A DNA stretch of 64,000 nt from Bradyrhizobium murdochi (GCF_000472965.1 NZ_AXAU01000005.1:1-64000), one strand, 5' to 3'. Positions 53,605-63,937 are shown, counted from the first letter of the stretch. The notes: generated by a model from the letters alone, not told the origin. Numbers and translations are program-made.

Positions 53605-55263
53605 TCAGGAAGCCGCCTTTGCCGCTGCGCGTCCCGCATTCCTCCCCGAGAACAGGCAGCCGCCGAGGAAGGTGCCTTCCAGCGAGCGGTAGCCATGCAT
53701 GCCGCCGCCACCGAATCCGGCGGCTTCGCCGGCGGCGTACAGGCCCCTGATGATCTCGCCGTTGGTGCCGAACACGCGCGAGTCGAGATCGGTCTCGAAA
53801 CCGCCCAGCGTCTTGCGCGTCAGGATGTTAAGCTTGACCGCGATCAGCGGGCCGTGTTCGGGGTCGAGAATTTTGTGCGGCTTTGCGGTGCGGATCAATT
53901 TGTCGCCGATGTAGCGGCGCGCATTGTGCAGGTTCATCACCTGCGCGTCCTTGACATAGGGATTGGTGATCTCGCGGTCGCGCGCCTCGATCTGCGCCTT
54001 GATGTGATCGTGCTTGAGCAGGTCGCTGCCGGCGAGCGCGTTCATCGCGCTGACGAGTTCGCCGAGATTGTCGCGCACGATGAAGTCGGCGCCATTCTGC
54101 TTGAACGCTTCCACCGGCGCCGGTGCCCCCTTGTTGGTGGCGCGCTTGATGGTCATGCGCCAGCTCTTGCCGGTGAGGTCGGGATTCTGCTCGGAGCCGG
54201 AGAGCGCGAACTCCTTTTTGATGATGCTCTGGGTCAGGATGAACCAGGAGTAATCGTAGCCGGTCGACATGATGTATTGCAGTTGGCCGAGCGTGTCGGA
54301 GCCGGGGAAGAGCGGGGCGGGCAGGCGCTTGCCCGTGGCGTCGAACCACATCGAGGACGGGCCGGGCAGGATGCGTATGCCGTGGCGCGGCCAGATCGGG
54401 TTCCAGTTCCGGATGCCCTCGACGTAGTGCCACATCCGGTCGCGGTTGATCAGCCGCGCGCCGGCGGCCTCGGTGATGCCGATCATGCGGCCATCGACAT
54501 GTTCGGGCACGCCGGAGATCATGAATTTCGGCGGCTCGCCCAGACGCTTCGGCCAGTTCTGCCTGACCATGTCATGATTGCCGCCGATGCCGCCGGAAGC
54601 GACGATCACGGCCTGCGCACGCAGCGTGAAATCACCGACGACCTGGCGCGAGGAGCTCTTGCCGCGCTCGACGCTGTCGGGCTCGAGCACGGAGCCGCCG
54701 ACCCCCTCGACCGCGCCGTTCGCCATCATGAGTGTGTCGACGCGATGGCGGAACTTGAACGTTAACCGGCCATTTTTTTTTGCTTCGCGCGCGCGGCGCT
54801 CGAACGGCTCGACGATGCCGGGGCCGGTGCCCCAGGTGACGTGAAAGCGCGGCACCGAATTGCCGTGGCCCATCGCGTCATAGCCGCCGCGCTCGGCCCA
54901 GCCGACCACCGGAAAAATACGGTGACCCATCGAGCGCAGCCAGTCGCGCTTCTCGCCGGCCGCGAACGCGACATAGGCTTCCGCCCATCGCTTCGGCCAA
55001 TGATCGTCGTCGCGGTCGAAGCCCGCGGTGCCCATCCAATCCTGCAATGCGAGATCAAACGAATCCTTGATGCCGATCCGGCGCTGCTCGGGAGAGTTGA
55101 CCAGAAACAATCCGCCGAACGACCAAAAGGCTTGTCCGCCAAGGCTTTGTTCGCCTTCCTGGTCGACGACAATGACGCGTTTGCCGGCGTCTACGATCTC
55201 CGTCGCCGCGACCAGTCCCGCCAAGCCACCGCCGACCACAATTACGTCTGCATCGTCAGCCAT
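53605..55263 (-). CDS. FAD-binding dehydrogenase (3-ketosteroid dehydrogenase-like)
   Basis: A 552-residue flavoprotein of the fumarate reductase/ketosteroid dehydrogenase group. It starts DVIVVGGGLAGLVAATEIVD (FAD-binding fold) and ends GLYAAGEAAGFGGGGMHGYR then LEGTFLGGCLFSGRNAGRAA. The length fits the 'FAD-binding dehydrogenase' subfamily with unknown substrate. A run of nine A residues on the coding strand (54773-54781) encodes Lys-Lys within AKKNGRLTF. RidA follows downstream. Confidence 0.9.
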   Translation of the reverse strand: MADDADVIVVGGGLAGLVAATEIVDAGKRVIVVDQEGEQSLGGQAFWSFGGLFLVNSPEQRRIGIKDSFDLALQDWMGTAGFDRDDDHWPKRWAEAYVAFAAGEKRDWLRSMGHRIFPVVGWAERGGYDAMGHGNSVPRFHVTWGTGPGIVEPFERRAREAKKNGRLTFKFRHRVDTLMMANGAVEGVGGSVLEPDSVERGKSSSRQVVGDFTLRAQAVIVASGGIGGNHDMVRQNWPKRLGEPPKFMISGVPEHVDGRMIGITEAAGARLINRDRMWHYVEGIRNWNPIWPRHGIRILPGPSSMWFDATGKRLPAPLFPGSDTLGQLQYIMSTGYDYSWFILTQSIIKKEFALSGSEQNPDLTGKSWRMTIKRATNKGAPAPVEAFKQNGADFIVRDNLGELVSAMNALAGSDLLKHDHIKAQIEARDREITNPYVKDAQVMNLHNARRYIGDKLIRTAKPHKILDPEHGPLIAVKLNILTRKTLGGFETDLDSRVFGTNGEIIRGLYAAGEAAGFGGGGMHGYRSLEGTFLGGCLFSGRNAGRAAAKAAS

Positions 55264-55550
55264 CGTTTCCTCCCCCGTGCCGTTTTTGATTCAAGCCCGC
55301 GTCTTCGCGCGCGGTCAACGGCAATCGGATTCTTGCCTGTGGCTGCGTCGCCATCTCGGCAAGAGTCGTTTGTTCCAGTTTGGGACCTTTGCGCGCGGAG
55401 GGTGCAGCGGCCAAGCAACACTTGATTTGAATTTGTTTTGACTGGCTGTGGCTGCCTAGACAAAATCACGATCTCAAACGACGCTACGCCACGTCTTGCA
55501 TCACAAAGACGATCAGATTCGGTTTCGACATTTCTAGACTGGGGCAGGAT

Positions 55551-56021
55551 ATGAAGCTGGTGACGGGGTTGCTTGCCGCGGTGCTGCTGCTGGCGGGAGT
55601 GGGGGCGAGCCAGGCAGTGGTGCGGATAGCCGATGATCGCGGCGGCCGGATCGGCACCTACGTCGACAGGTATCAGGGCCTCCGCTCCTCGGGCGAAACC
55701 GTCATCATCGATGGGCTGTGCGCGTCGGCCTGCACCATCGTGCTCGGCGCGGTTCCCCATGACCGGATCTGCGTTACCTCGCACGCCAATCTCGGCTTCC
55801 ATGCCGCCTGGGATTTCGGCGCCAACGGCCGTGCCATCACCAACCCCGAAGCAACCCAGATGCTGTATTCGATGTATCCGCCGCCGGTACGCAGGTGGAT
55901 TGCGGCGCGCGGTGGCCTGACCCAGCGCATGCTCTTCCTGCGCGGCAAAGCGCTTCAGGCGATGTACAGGCCCTGCTATCTCGACGCCCAGGCCTCCTCG
56001 AACAAGCCTGCTTCACGCTGA
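55551..56021 (+). CDS. Secreted protein with ClpP-like fold features
   Basis: A 156-residue protein with a signal peptide (LLAAVLLLAGVGASQA). Its core reads VIIDGLCASACTIVLGA followed by ICVTSHANLGFHAAWDF, the pattern of COG3904-type periplasmic proteins related to ClpP/crotonase, where the Ser of C-x-S-A-C and the His of GFH would form the active site. A pair of Cys flank the Ser. The function is unproven. Confidence 0.75.
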   Translation: MKLVTGLLAAVLLLAGVGASQAVVRIADDRGGRIGTYVDRYQGLRSSGETVIIDGLCASACTIVLGAVPHDRICVTSHANLGFHAAWDFGANGRAITNPEATQMLYSMYPPPVRRWIAARGGLTQRMLFLRGKALQAMYRPCYLDAQASSNKPASR

Positions 56022-56246
56022 ACCAGCGCAGCCGTTTCGCCAAAAAGTAACGCGGTGGCCGGGCCCGCCGCCTTCGCTAAAGCTTCGGCGGCCGAGCGCA
56101 TTCTTGGCCCGGCGAAGCGTTAGCGGAGACGGGTCCCGGCCATTTGCTTTTGGTGCACCTCTCGCCCGACTTGCCCTCCGCATGACGTGATGTTGGGCAC
56201 GGCCATTCCGCTTGCCTGCGCCGGGAACTGCCCCTATCTGAATCCC

Positions 56247-56441
56247 ATGATTCAGTCGATTTCCACGCGAGTCCGAATGATGGCGGCGGCCCCGCATCAG
56301 GGCAGGCTCGCGTCCGTGATCGTCTGGAGCGCTGCCGGCCTCGGTGCGCTGGCCGTGCTCGGCGCGGCTGCATTGTGGTTCCATTACGGCACCACGGTGT
56401 TTTTCGAAATGATCGCCGCCGGCATCTCGGCCTGCTTCTGA
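56247..56441 (+). CDS. Small membrane protein upstream of sco
   Basis: A 64-residue protein from the ATG at 56247 (MIQSISTRVRMMAAAPHQGR) with one central membrane helix (VIVWSAAGLGALAVLGAAAL) and a short tail. No family is recognised. It ends 23 nt before the Sco gene in the same direction, so it may be co-transcribed and act with it. Confidence 0.6.
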   Translation: MIQSISTRVRMMAAAPHQGRLASVIVWSAAGLGALAVLGAAALWFHYGTTVFFEMIAAGISACF

Positions 56442-56464
56442 CCGGGCAATAAGGAATTCCTGAC

Positions 56465-57055
56465 ATGGACCGGACCATTCGCCCGCTGGTGATTATCGCT
56501 GCCTTCGCCGCGAGCCTCTTGGTCGGGCTGGTGATCATGCTGTGGGTGCTCGGTGGCTTGCGAACCGTCACGGCGCCGGCTGCGATCGGCGGGCCGTTTC
56601 AACTGACCGACCAGGCCGGCCAGACCGTCACCGAGCAGAATTTGAAGGGCAAGCCGACGCTGATCTTCTTCGGCTTCACCCATTGCCCCGATGTCTGTCC
56701 GACCTCGCTGTTCGAGATTTCGGAAGTGCTGAAGGCGATGGGCAAGGACGCCGATCGCGTCAACGCCTGGTTCGTCTCCGTCGATCCCGAGCGCGACACG
56801 ACGGCCGCGATGAAGGACTATCTCTCCAGCTTCGACCCGCATTTGAAGGGGCTGACCGGCCCGCCGGACGCGGTGGCAAAAGTGCTCTCGGCCTACCGGG
56901 TCTATGCCCGGAAAGTCCCGCTCAAGGACGGCGATTACACCATGGATCACACCGCGCTGATCTATCTGATGGATCGCGACGGCAATTTCGTCGCGCCCTT
57001 CAACGTGAAACGGACACCCGAGGAAGCCGCCAAGGATCTGAAGCGCTATCTCTGA
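56465..57055 (+). CDS. Sco-family copper chaperone
   Basis: Thioredoxin-fold protein that delivers copper to the CuA site of cytochrome oxidase or acts as a thiol reductase. The 196 residues have an N-terminal membrane anchor (about 8-33), the copper motif HCPDVCPTSLF (two Cys), and the distal His in DYTMDHTALIYLMD. The length is normal. No cytochrome oxidase genes are adjacent. Confidence 0.94.
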   Translation: MDRTIRPLVIIAAFAASLLVGLVIMLWVLGGLRTVTAPAAIGGPFQLTDQAGQTVTEQNLKGKPTLIFFGFTHCPDVCPTSLFEISEVLKAMGKDADRVNAWFVSVDPERDTTAAMKDYLSSFDPHLKGLTGPPDAVAKVLSAYRVYARKVPLKDGDYTMDHTALIYLMDRDGNFVAPFNVKRTPEEAAKDLKRYL

Positions 57056-57145
57056 GCGGCAAGCTGGCCAAAGGTCGAAAACGGCCTCGCATCGCGGGCC
57101 GGATGGTCTATAAGGCCGTGAAATTCCGCAAAGCCATTGCCGAAG

Positions 57146-58063
57146 ATGCCTTATCTTAACGTCCAGTTAACCAATGCAAGACTGCATCGAACCATCAGCA
57201 CGTGGCTGGTCGGGCTGTCGATCGTGTCTGCATTGACGGTTCTCGGCGGTAATGCGGCGCTGGCGCAAACCCAACCGCGTCCGGCGGTCGAGGCGGCCCC
57301 GCAGGCGGTGCCCGGCTTCTGGGACCCGCGGCGGCGCCCGGACCGGCCCGACATGTCGCGCCTGACCGTGATCCGGTTCCTGACCGAGACTGACTATCCG
57401 CCGTTCAACTTTACCGGCCCCGACGGCAACCCCGCCGGCTTTAACGTCGATCTGGCGCGCGCGCTGTGCGACGAGATCAAGATCTCCTGCACCATCCAGA
57501 TGCGCCGGTTCGAGACGCTGGTCGATGCGATCACAAGCAATCGCGGTGACGCCATTATCGCCTCCTTGGCGGTGACGCCGGCCTTGCGCGCAAGGCTCGA
57601 TTTCACCGATCCCTATTACCGCGCGCCGGCGCGCTTCGTGTCGCGGCGTGACGCCGTGATGCCGGAGGTCCGCCCGGAATATCTCGAAGGCAAGAAGGTC
57701 GGCGTCATCGCGGGCACTTCGCACGAGGCCTATCTGAAGGCGATGTTCACCGACGCCGAGATCAAATCCTACCCGAACGACGACGCGCTGCGGCTGGCAC
57801 TCAGGCGGAGCGAGGTCGACTTCATCTTCGGCGATGCGATCTCGCTGGCGTTCTGGATTAACGGCACCGATTCCGCCGAATGCTGCGCCTTTTCCGGCGG
57901 GCCCTTCGTTGAGAGCCGCTATTTCGGCGAAGGCATCGGCATCGCCGTCCGCAAGGGCAACGATCTGCTCCGGACCTCGCTGAACTGGGCGCTGTTCCGG
58001 ATCTGGGAAAAAGGCCGCTTCACCGATCTATGGCTGAGGTATTTTTCGATTAGTCCGTTTTGA
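57146..58063 (+). CDS. Periplasmic amino-acid binding protein (SBP family 3)
   Basis: A 305-residue solute receptor. After a long N-terminal segment with a signal-type helix (WLVGLSIVSALTVLGGNAAL), family features follow: LTETDYPPFNFTGPDGNPAG, GFNVDLARALCDEIKISCTI, LRARLDFTDPYYRAPARFV, and GKKVGVIAGTSHEAYL. The ATG at 57146 is preferred over a TTG three codons earlier. No permease or ATPase genes are near. A CtrA-type site overlaps the first codons. Confidence 0.87.
   Translation: MPYLNVQLTNARLHRTISTWLVGLSIVSALTVLGGNAALAQTQPRPAVEAAPQAVPGFWDPRRRPDRPDMSRLTVIRFLTETDYPPFNFTGPDGNPAGFNVDLARALCDEIKISCTIQMRRFETLVDAITSNRGDAIIASLAVTPALRARLDFTDPYYRAPARFVSRRDAVMPEVRPEYLEGKKVGVIAGTSHEAYLKAMFTDAEIKSYPNDDALRLALRRSEVDFIFGDAISLAFWINGTDSAECCAFSGGPFVESRYFGEGIGIAVRKGNDLLRTSLNWALFRIWEKGRFTDLWLRYFSISPF
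57156..57170. promoter_or_regulatory. CtrA-type box (TTAA-N7-TTAA)
   Basis: A perfect TTAA-N7-TTAA with the right half extended as TTAACCAA lies at the 5' end of the binding-protein gene, just after the preferred start. It may be chance, may repress or attenuate the gene, or may show that the true start lies further in. The functional reading is inferred. Confidence 0.4.
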
Positions 58064-58076
58064 CCGCTTCGTGGCT

Positions 58077-58174
58077 GTGTAGGGTGGGCAAAGCGAAGCG
58101 TGCCCACCATTCGAGCCGCAGGGTCGGTGAGATGGTGGGCACGGCGCAAGGGCGCCTTTGCCCACCCTACGGCT
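58077..58174. repeat. Palindromic intergenic repeat, family G
   Basis: The outer arms tagggtgggcaaag and ctttgcccaccctac are complementary; the inner arms cgtgcccaccat and atggtgggcacg also pair. It separates the binding-protein gene from lysS and belongs with 32613-32702 and 50620-50723. Confidence 0.8.
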
Positions 58175-58262
58175 TGCGCACCATCCCGGAATGACGGCTC
58201 TGCCGTCATTTTGCATTTTGCCTCGGAAGCGCTAGTTTCCGCGGCCTCTGGAGAGCCTTTGA

Positions 58263-59906
<1,644 letters not shown>

Positions 59907-59918
59907 CTCTTTCCGTCG

Positions 59919-60042
59919 CCCCTGCGAAAAGCAGGGACCTATAGCCACAGGCCGATGTTATCGGCTTCGCCGTGGCTCCAGCTTGATGCAAGCAACGAAC
60001 GCCTGTGGTTATAGGTCCCGGCTCAAGGCCGGGACAACTCCG
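59919..60042. repeat. Palindromic intergenic repeat, family D variant
   Basis: Starts gtcgcccctgcgaaaagcag, continues with gacctatagccacaggc, and ends with gcctgtggttataggtcccg and a ggccggga hairpin. The arms agacctatagccacaggc-type and gcctgtggttataggtc are complementary. It is located after lysS. Confidence 0.65.
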
Positions 60043-60197
60043 GGGGGCTTGGCTGCGGCTCGGACCTGCAAACCGGGATGGCAGGCCCGCCGCAATTTCA
60101 GCCATGGCGGCGCCGGATTGCGCTACACTGCTGTGCATAACAGTCGTCGAAGCCTCCACCGAGGGGCCGGCAAATAAGCGGATCAGGGAGAAAGCTC

Positions 60198-60980
60198 ATG
60201 CAGTTCAGGGTTTCGCCACAGACGCTCAGCGAGTACGGCGCCGAGGAATGGCAGGCGCGGGTCGATCTCGCGGCCGCGCACCGGCTGGCCTTCATCCAGG
60301 GATTTTCCGAAGGCATCTTCAACCATCTGACCTTCGTGGTGCCGGGCAAGAGCGACCGCTACTACCAGATTCCGTTCGGCACGCACTGGTCCGAAGTCAC
60401 CGCGTCCTGCTTCATGGAAGTCGGCATCGACGACGGCGAGGTTAAAAGAGGCGAAGGCGAGGTGGAGCGGTCCTGCTATTGCATCCATGCGCCGATCCAC
60501 AAGGCGCTGCCGCAGGCGAAGGCGGTGTTTCATACCCATATGCCGCATGCCAGCGCGCTGACGCGGCTGGAAGATCCCCGCATCAAGGAAATCGGCCAGA
60601 CCGAGGTCGGGCTGTCGGGCGCCATTGCCTATGACGACGAGTACACTGGACCGGCGCTCGATCCCGCCGAAGGCGCGCGGCTTGCAAAAGTCATCGGCGA
60701 CAAGACCGTGCTGTTCATGGCCAATCACGGCATCTCCACCGTGGGCGCGACCATCGCGGAAGCCTATGATATGCTGTATTACGTCGAGCGTGCCGCCCAA
60801 GTGCAGATCTACGCGATGTGGACCGGGCAGAAGCTAAAACAGTTGCCGGCGCCTGTGGTGGAGAAAACCAAGCGCGATTACAAGGACGAGCATCTCTACA
60901 AGGGCCCGACCCCGGCGCAGCGGCATTTCGATGCGTTGAAACGGATGCTGGATCGCAAGGAGCCGGATTACGCGACGTAA
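60198..60980 (+). CDS. Class II aldolase/adducin family protein
   Basis: Zinc-dependent class II aldolase-like protein of 260 residues; known relatives include fuculose-phosphate aldolase and ribulose-phosphate epimerases, while this subgroup's substrate is open. The metal site shows in VFHTHMPHASALTRL (two His) and LFMANHGISTVG (third His). The N-terminal AHRLAFIQGFSEGIFNHLTF is typical of the subgroup often annotated as a hypothetical dehydratase or aldolase. Confidence 0.88.
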   Translation: MQFRVSPQTLSEYGAEEWQARVDLAAAHRLAFIQGFSEGIFNHLTFVVPGKSDRYYQIPFGTHWSEVTASCFMEVGIDDGEVKRGEGEVERSCYCIHAPIHKALPQAKAVFHTHMPHASALTRLEDPRIKEIGQTEVGLSGAIAYDDEYTGPALDPAEGARLAKVIGDKTVLFMANHGISTVGATIAEAYDMLYYVERAAQVQIYAMWTGQKLKQLPAPVVEKTKRDYKDEHLYKGPTPAQRHFDALKRMLDRKEPDYAT

Positions 60981-60984
60981 TTCT

Positions 60985-61110
60985 CCGTCGTCCCTGCGAA
61001 CGCAGGGACCCATACGCCGCGGCCTGCGGAAAGGGCAGGCTGGGAGACGTTATTTTTCGCCACGAGCATTTGTGGTTATGGGCCCCTGCGTTCGCAGGGG
61101 CGACGCTGTG
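60985..61110. repeat. Palindromic intergenic repeat, family D
   Basis: A full-length copy of the 7268-7415 element: gtcgtccctgcgaacgcagg, gacccatacgccgcgg, then the inverted arm tgggcccctgcgttcgcagg with gcgacg. It lies between the convergent aldolase and glycosylase genes. Confidence 0.78.
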
Positions 61111-61116
61111 GTGAAG

Positions 61117-61650
61117 TTAGTGGCTCGCCGCCCTCACAGCATCCGCAAACTGGTGCCAGATCTCCGGGCGCCAGCTTCCATTTGCGGCACCTGAAGTCGA
61201 CGGCAGTATCCATACCCTGGTATCGCCGATCAGCTCCAACTGCTCGCCATAGTCCCGCTTGCCGTCGAAGAATTTCTGCCCCGCCGTCTTGCTGGTGAAC
61301 GCAAGGAATTGCGGACGGAATGTCGCGATTGCATTGCTCAGCCGGGCGCGATCCGCTGCCGTCAATTTGGGAAGCGCGGCGCGGTCCATCCCCGCGCCCG
61401 CTTTCACCAGATCGGTCAGGCCGATCCCATGTCGCAGCAGGCTGCGATATTGATGCGGCTGCAGTGGCTCCGACGTCAGCCCCGTCTCGTGCAAGATCGC
61501 CCAGAACTTATTTTGCCGGTGCGCGTAGTAGGCCCGCTGGGCAGCGGACGTCGTCCCGGCGGCGGTTCCGCACAACACGATGCGAAGAGAATGTTGCAGC
61601 AGGTCGCTCAGCACGTCCGTCACGGAAGGCAATCCTACTGGCTCACCCAT
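61117..61650 (-). CDS. Mug/TDG-like DNA glycosylase with altered active-site motif
   Basis: A 177-residue protein of the mismatch-specific uracil-DNA glycosylase family. The alignable regions are IVLCGTAAGTTSAAQRAYYA (motif 1), HRQNKFW, IGLTDLVK, and VWILPSTSGAANGSW (motif 2). E. coli Mug has GINPG and NPSG; here they are GTAAG (Ala30 replaces the catalytic Asn) and STSG. The start overlaps the end of the S24 regulator gene by 16 nt, so they are co-translated. Substrate specificity may differ from Mug. Confidence 0.8.
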   Translation of the reverse strand: MGEPVGLPSVTDVLSDLLQHSLRIVLCGTAAGTTSAAQRAYYAHRQNKFWAILHETGLTSEPLQPHQYRSLLRHGIGLTDLVKAGAGMDRAALPKLTAADRARLSNAIATFRPQFLAFTSKTAGQKFFDGKRDYGEQLELIGDTRVWILPSTSGAANGSWRPEIWHQFADAVRAASH

Positions 61651-62285
61651 ACGATCCGGGCGATCCAGGCGACGTCGTCGGCGTCAAGCGTGCGATCGGC
61701 ATGCGCTGGATTGAGCGACTGCAATTCCAGGGTCTTGGTGGTCCGGCGCTTCAATTCCTTGACCATCACTTCGCCGTCTGACGTCTTGAGCACCACGCGG
61801 TCGCCGCGCCGGATCGGCGTGGCCGGCGACACCACGATGATGTCGCCGTCGCGATAGATCGGCTTCATCGCGTCGCCAGAGATTTCCAGTGCATAGGCAT
61901 GCTCGTCCGTGGTCGATGGCAGCGCCACCTCGCTCCAGCCCTTGCCGGCGGGAAAGCCGGAATCGTCGAAATGGCCGCCGTCGGCTTGCGCCAGGGCGAG
62001 CAGCGGCACCGACTGCTGGCTGCGCGCGCCGTCGCCGATCAATTGCACGAAGGTCTCGACCGACGAATTGGTCGCAGCCAGGGCCTTGGAAACGGATTCC
62101 GTCGACGGCCAGCGTTCGCGGCCGTCGGCGGCGATGCGCTTAGACTTGTTGAACGTGGTGGGATCGAGGCCGGCTTGCTTGGCAAGACCCGAGGGTGACA
62201 TGCCGGCACGTTCCGCCAGCCGGTCGAGCGCGGTCCAGATCTGGCTGTGGGTCAGAATGCGTTGCGCCTTGGCCTGTCTGGCCAT
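61635..62285 (-). CDS. HTH-S24 regulator lacking the catalytic serine
   Basis: A 216-residue LexA/CI-like protein. The N-terminal helix-turn-helix (about 15-70) has MSPSGLAKQAGLDPTTFNKS. The C-terminal S24 domain has ALEISGDAMKPIYRDGDIIV and GEVMVKELKRR with the general-base Lys176. In active S24 proteins the motif is GxSM; here residue 139 is Ala (codon GCG), so self-cleavage is not expected. It is followed by, and overlaps, the glycosylase gene. Confidence 0.87.
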   Translation of the reverse strand: MARQAKAQRILTHSQIWTALDRLAERAGMSPSGLAKQAGLDPTTFNKSKRIAADGRERWPSTESVSKALAATNSSVETFVQLIGDGARSQQSVPLLALAQADGGHFDDSGFPAGKGWSEVALPSTTDEHAYALEISGDAMKPIYRDGDIIVVSPATPIRRGDRVVLKTSDGEVMVKELKRRTTKTLELQSLNPAHADRTLDADDVAWIARIVWVSQ

Positions 62286-62469
62286 CGAAAATCCCTGAAG
62301 CGATCTAGGAATTATTGCCTCATTTGGCCGGTTCGCGCAATTCTTCCAGCCGAAGTCTGTGACCGCAGCGCTTGAGTTAGGCGCGGGCCGCCTTTACGGT
62401 CGGCCGCAACCCGGCCATTTCCGGGAAAATCCCAAGAGACTCAACGACAAGCAGGAAGTCCGGAAAGCC

Positions 62470-62814
62470 GTGCCCACGATCTATAAAATCACTCCCGCCT
62501 CGGCTTGGCGCGAGGCCGAACGGCAGGGCGTCTACCGGGGAAGTAGCGACGATCTGCGCGACGGCTTCATTCATTTTTCGACCGCGTCCCAGGTCGCCGA
62601 GACCGCACGCAAGCATTATTTCGGCCAGACCGGGCTGTTCCTGGTCGCGGTCGACGCCGACGCGCTGGGGGATGCGCTGCGCTGGGAGCGTTCGCGCAAC
62701 GACGAACTGTTTCCGCATCTCTACGGCGAACTCGATCTCGGTGCGGTGACCGGCATTCTCGACATGCGCGCGCGGTCCGACGGCACGCACGACATTCCGG
62801 AGTTGCTCCCGTGA
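62470..62814 (+). CDS. DUF952 family protein
   Basis: A 114-residue protein of the DUF952 family, which resembles ADP-ribosyltransferase-like folds, function unknown. Hallmarks are TIYKITPASAWREAERQGVY, DGFIHFSTASQVAETARKHY, and ELFPHLYGELDLGAVTGIL. The GTG at 62470 replaces the longer frame because the family begins at PTIYKI. Its stop overlaps the pyrD start (GTGA). Confidence 0.87.
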   Translation: MPTIYKITPASAWREAERQGVYRGSSDDLRDGFIHFSTASQVAETARKHYFGQTGLFLVAVDADALGDALRWERSRNDELFPHLYGELDLGAVTGILDMRARSDGTHDIPELLP

Positions 62815-63908
62815 TCCGCGCCTTCGACGCCTTCTCGCTACCGCTGTTGCGCTGGTTCGATCCGGAGGACGCGCATCGCATGGCGATCCAGGGCCTGCGG
62901 CTGCTGCCGTCGGTCAAGCCGCGCGCCGACGATCACAAACTGGCGGTGCGCGCCTTCGGCCTGAATTTTCCCAATCCGATCGGCATGGCCGCGGGCTTCG
63001 ACAAGAGCGCGGAAGTGCCCGACGCGCTGTTGCGGCTCGGGTTCGGCTTCGTCGAGATCGGCACCGTGACGCCGAAACCGCAGGGCGGCAATCCGCGGCC
63101 GCGGCTGTTTCGGCTCGAGCGGGATGAAGCCGTTATCAACCGCATGGGCTTCAACAATGACGGCGCCGAAGCCGCATTGCGCCGGCTGGCGGCGCGCGCC
63201 CATCATGGCGGCATTATCGGCGTCAATGTCGGGGCGAACAAGGATTCGCCCGACCGCATCGCCGACTATGTCAAACTGATCGAGATCTTTGCACCCGTCG
63301 CGAGCTATTTCACCGTCAACGTCTCCTCGCCGAACACGCCGGGCCTGCGCAATTTGCAGCAAGCGGCTGCGCTCGACGAGTTGCTTGCCAAGGTGATCGA
63401 TGCGCGCGAACGGGTGCGGAAGAATGCCGGCGATTCGCCGGTGCTGCTGAAGATCGCGCCCGATCTCAGCCTCGCCGAACTCGACGACGTCGTGCATATC
63501 GCGCGCTCGCGCGGGGTCGACGGCATGATCGTCGCCAACACCACGCTGGCGCGCCCTTCGATCCTGCGTGAACAGGCCCGCGCCAAAGAGCAGGGCGGAT
63601 TGTCGGGACGGCCGCTGTTTCGACTATCGACCCGCATGGTGGCGGAGACCTATGTCCGCACCGAAGGCGCGTTTCCGTTGATCGGCGTCGGCGGCATCGA
63701 TTCCGGCGGCGCGGCGCTGACCAAAATCCGCGCCGGCGCAAGCCTGATCCAGATCTATTCGTCGCTGGTCTACAAGGGCCTTGGGCTGGTGCACGACATC
63801 AAGAACGATCTTGCTTCCACTCTGCTCCGCACCGGACGCGACTCGCTCTCGGAAATCGTCGGCGCAGATGCCGCGACGATCACGGCCGAGGACTGGCCGG
63901 TGAGATAG
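62811..63908 (+). CDS. pyrD: Dihydroorotate dehydrogenase (quinone)
   Basis: Fourth step of pyrimidine synthesis, class 2 enzyme bound to the inner membrane. The 365 residues have the N-terminal membrane-associating helices (FSLPLLRWFDPEDAHRMAIQ), GFDKSAEVPDALLRLGFGF, NRMGFNNDGAEAALRRL, and the catalytic Ser in FTVNVSSPNTPGLRNLQ. The start is GTG, overlapping the DUF952 stop, so the two are coupled. Confidence 0.96.
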   Translation: MIRAFDAFSLPLLRWFDPEDAHRMAIQGLRLLPSVKPRADDHKLAVRAFGLNFPNPIGMAAGFDKSAEVPDALLRLGFGFVEIGTVTPKPQGGNPRPRLFRLERDEAVINRMGFNNDGAEAALRRLAARAHHGGIIGVNVGANKDSPDRIADYVKLIEIFAPVASYFTVNVSSPNTPGLRNLQQAAALDELLAKVIDARERVRKNAGDSPVLLKIAPDLSLAELDDVVHIARSRGVDGMIVANTTLARPSILREQARAKEQGGLSGRPLFRLSTRMVAETYVRTEGAFPLIGVGGIDSGGAALTKIRAGASLIQIYSSLVYKGLGLVHDIKNDLASTLLRTGRDSLSEIVGADAATITAEDWPVR

Positions 63909-63937
63909 GCTCTTCGCGCGCGCAAGCGCCTCCCTAG

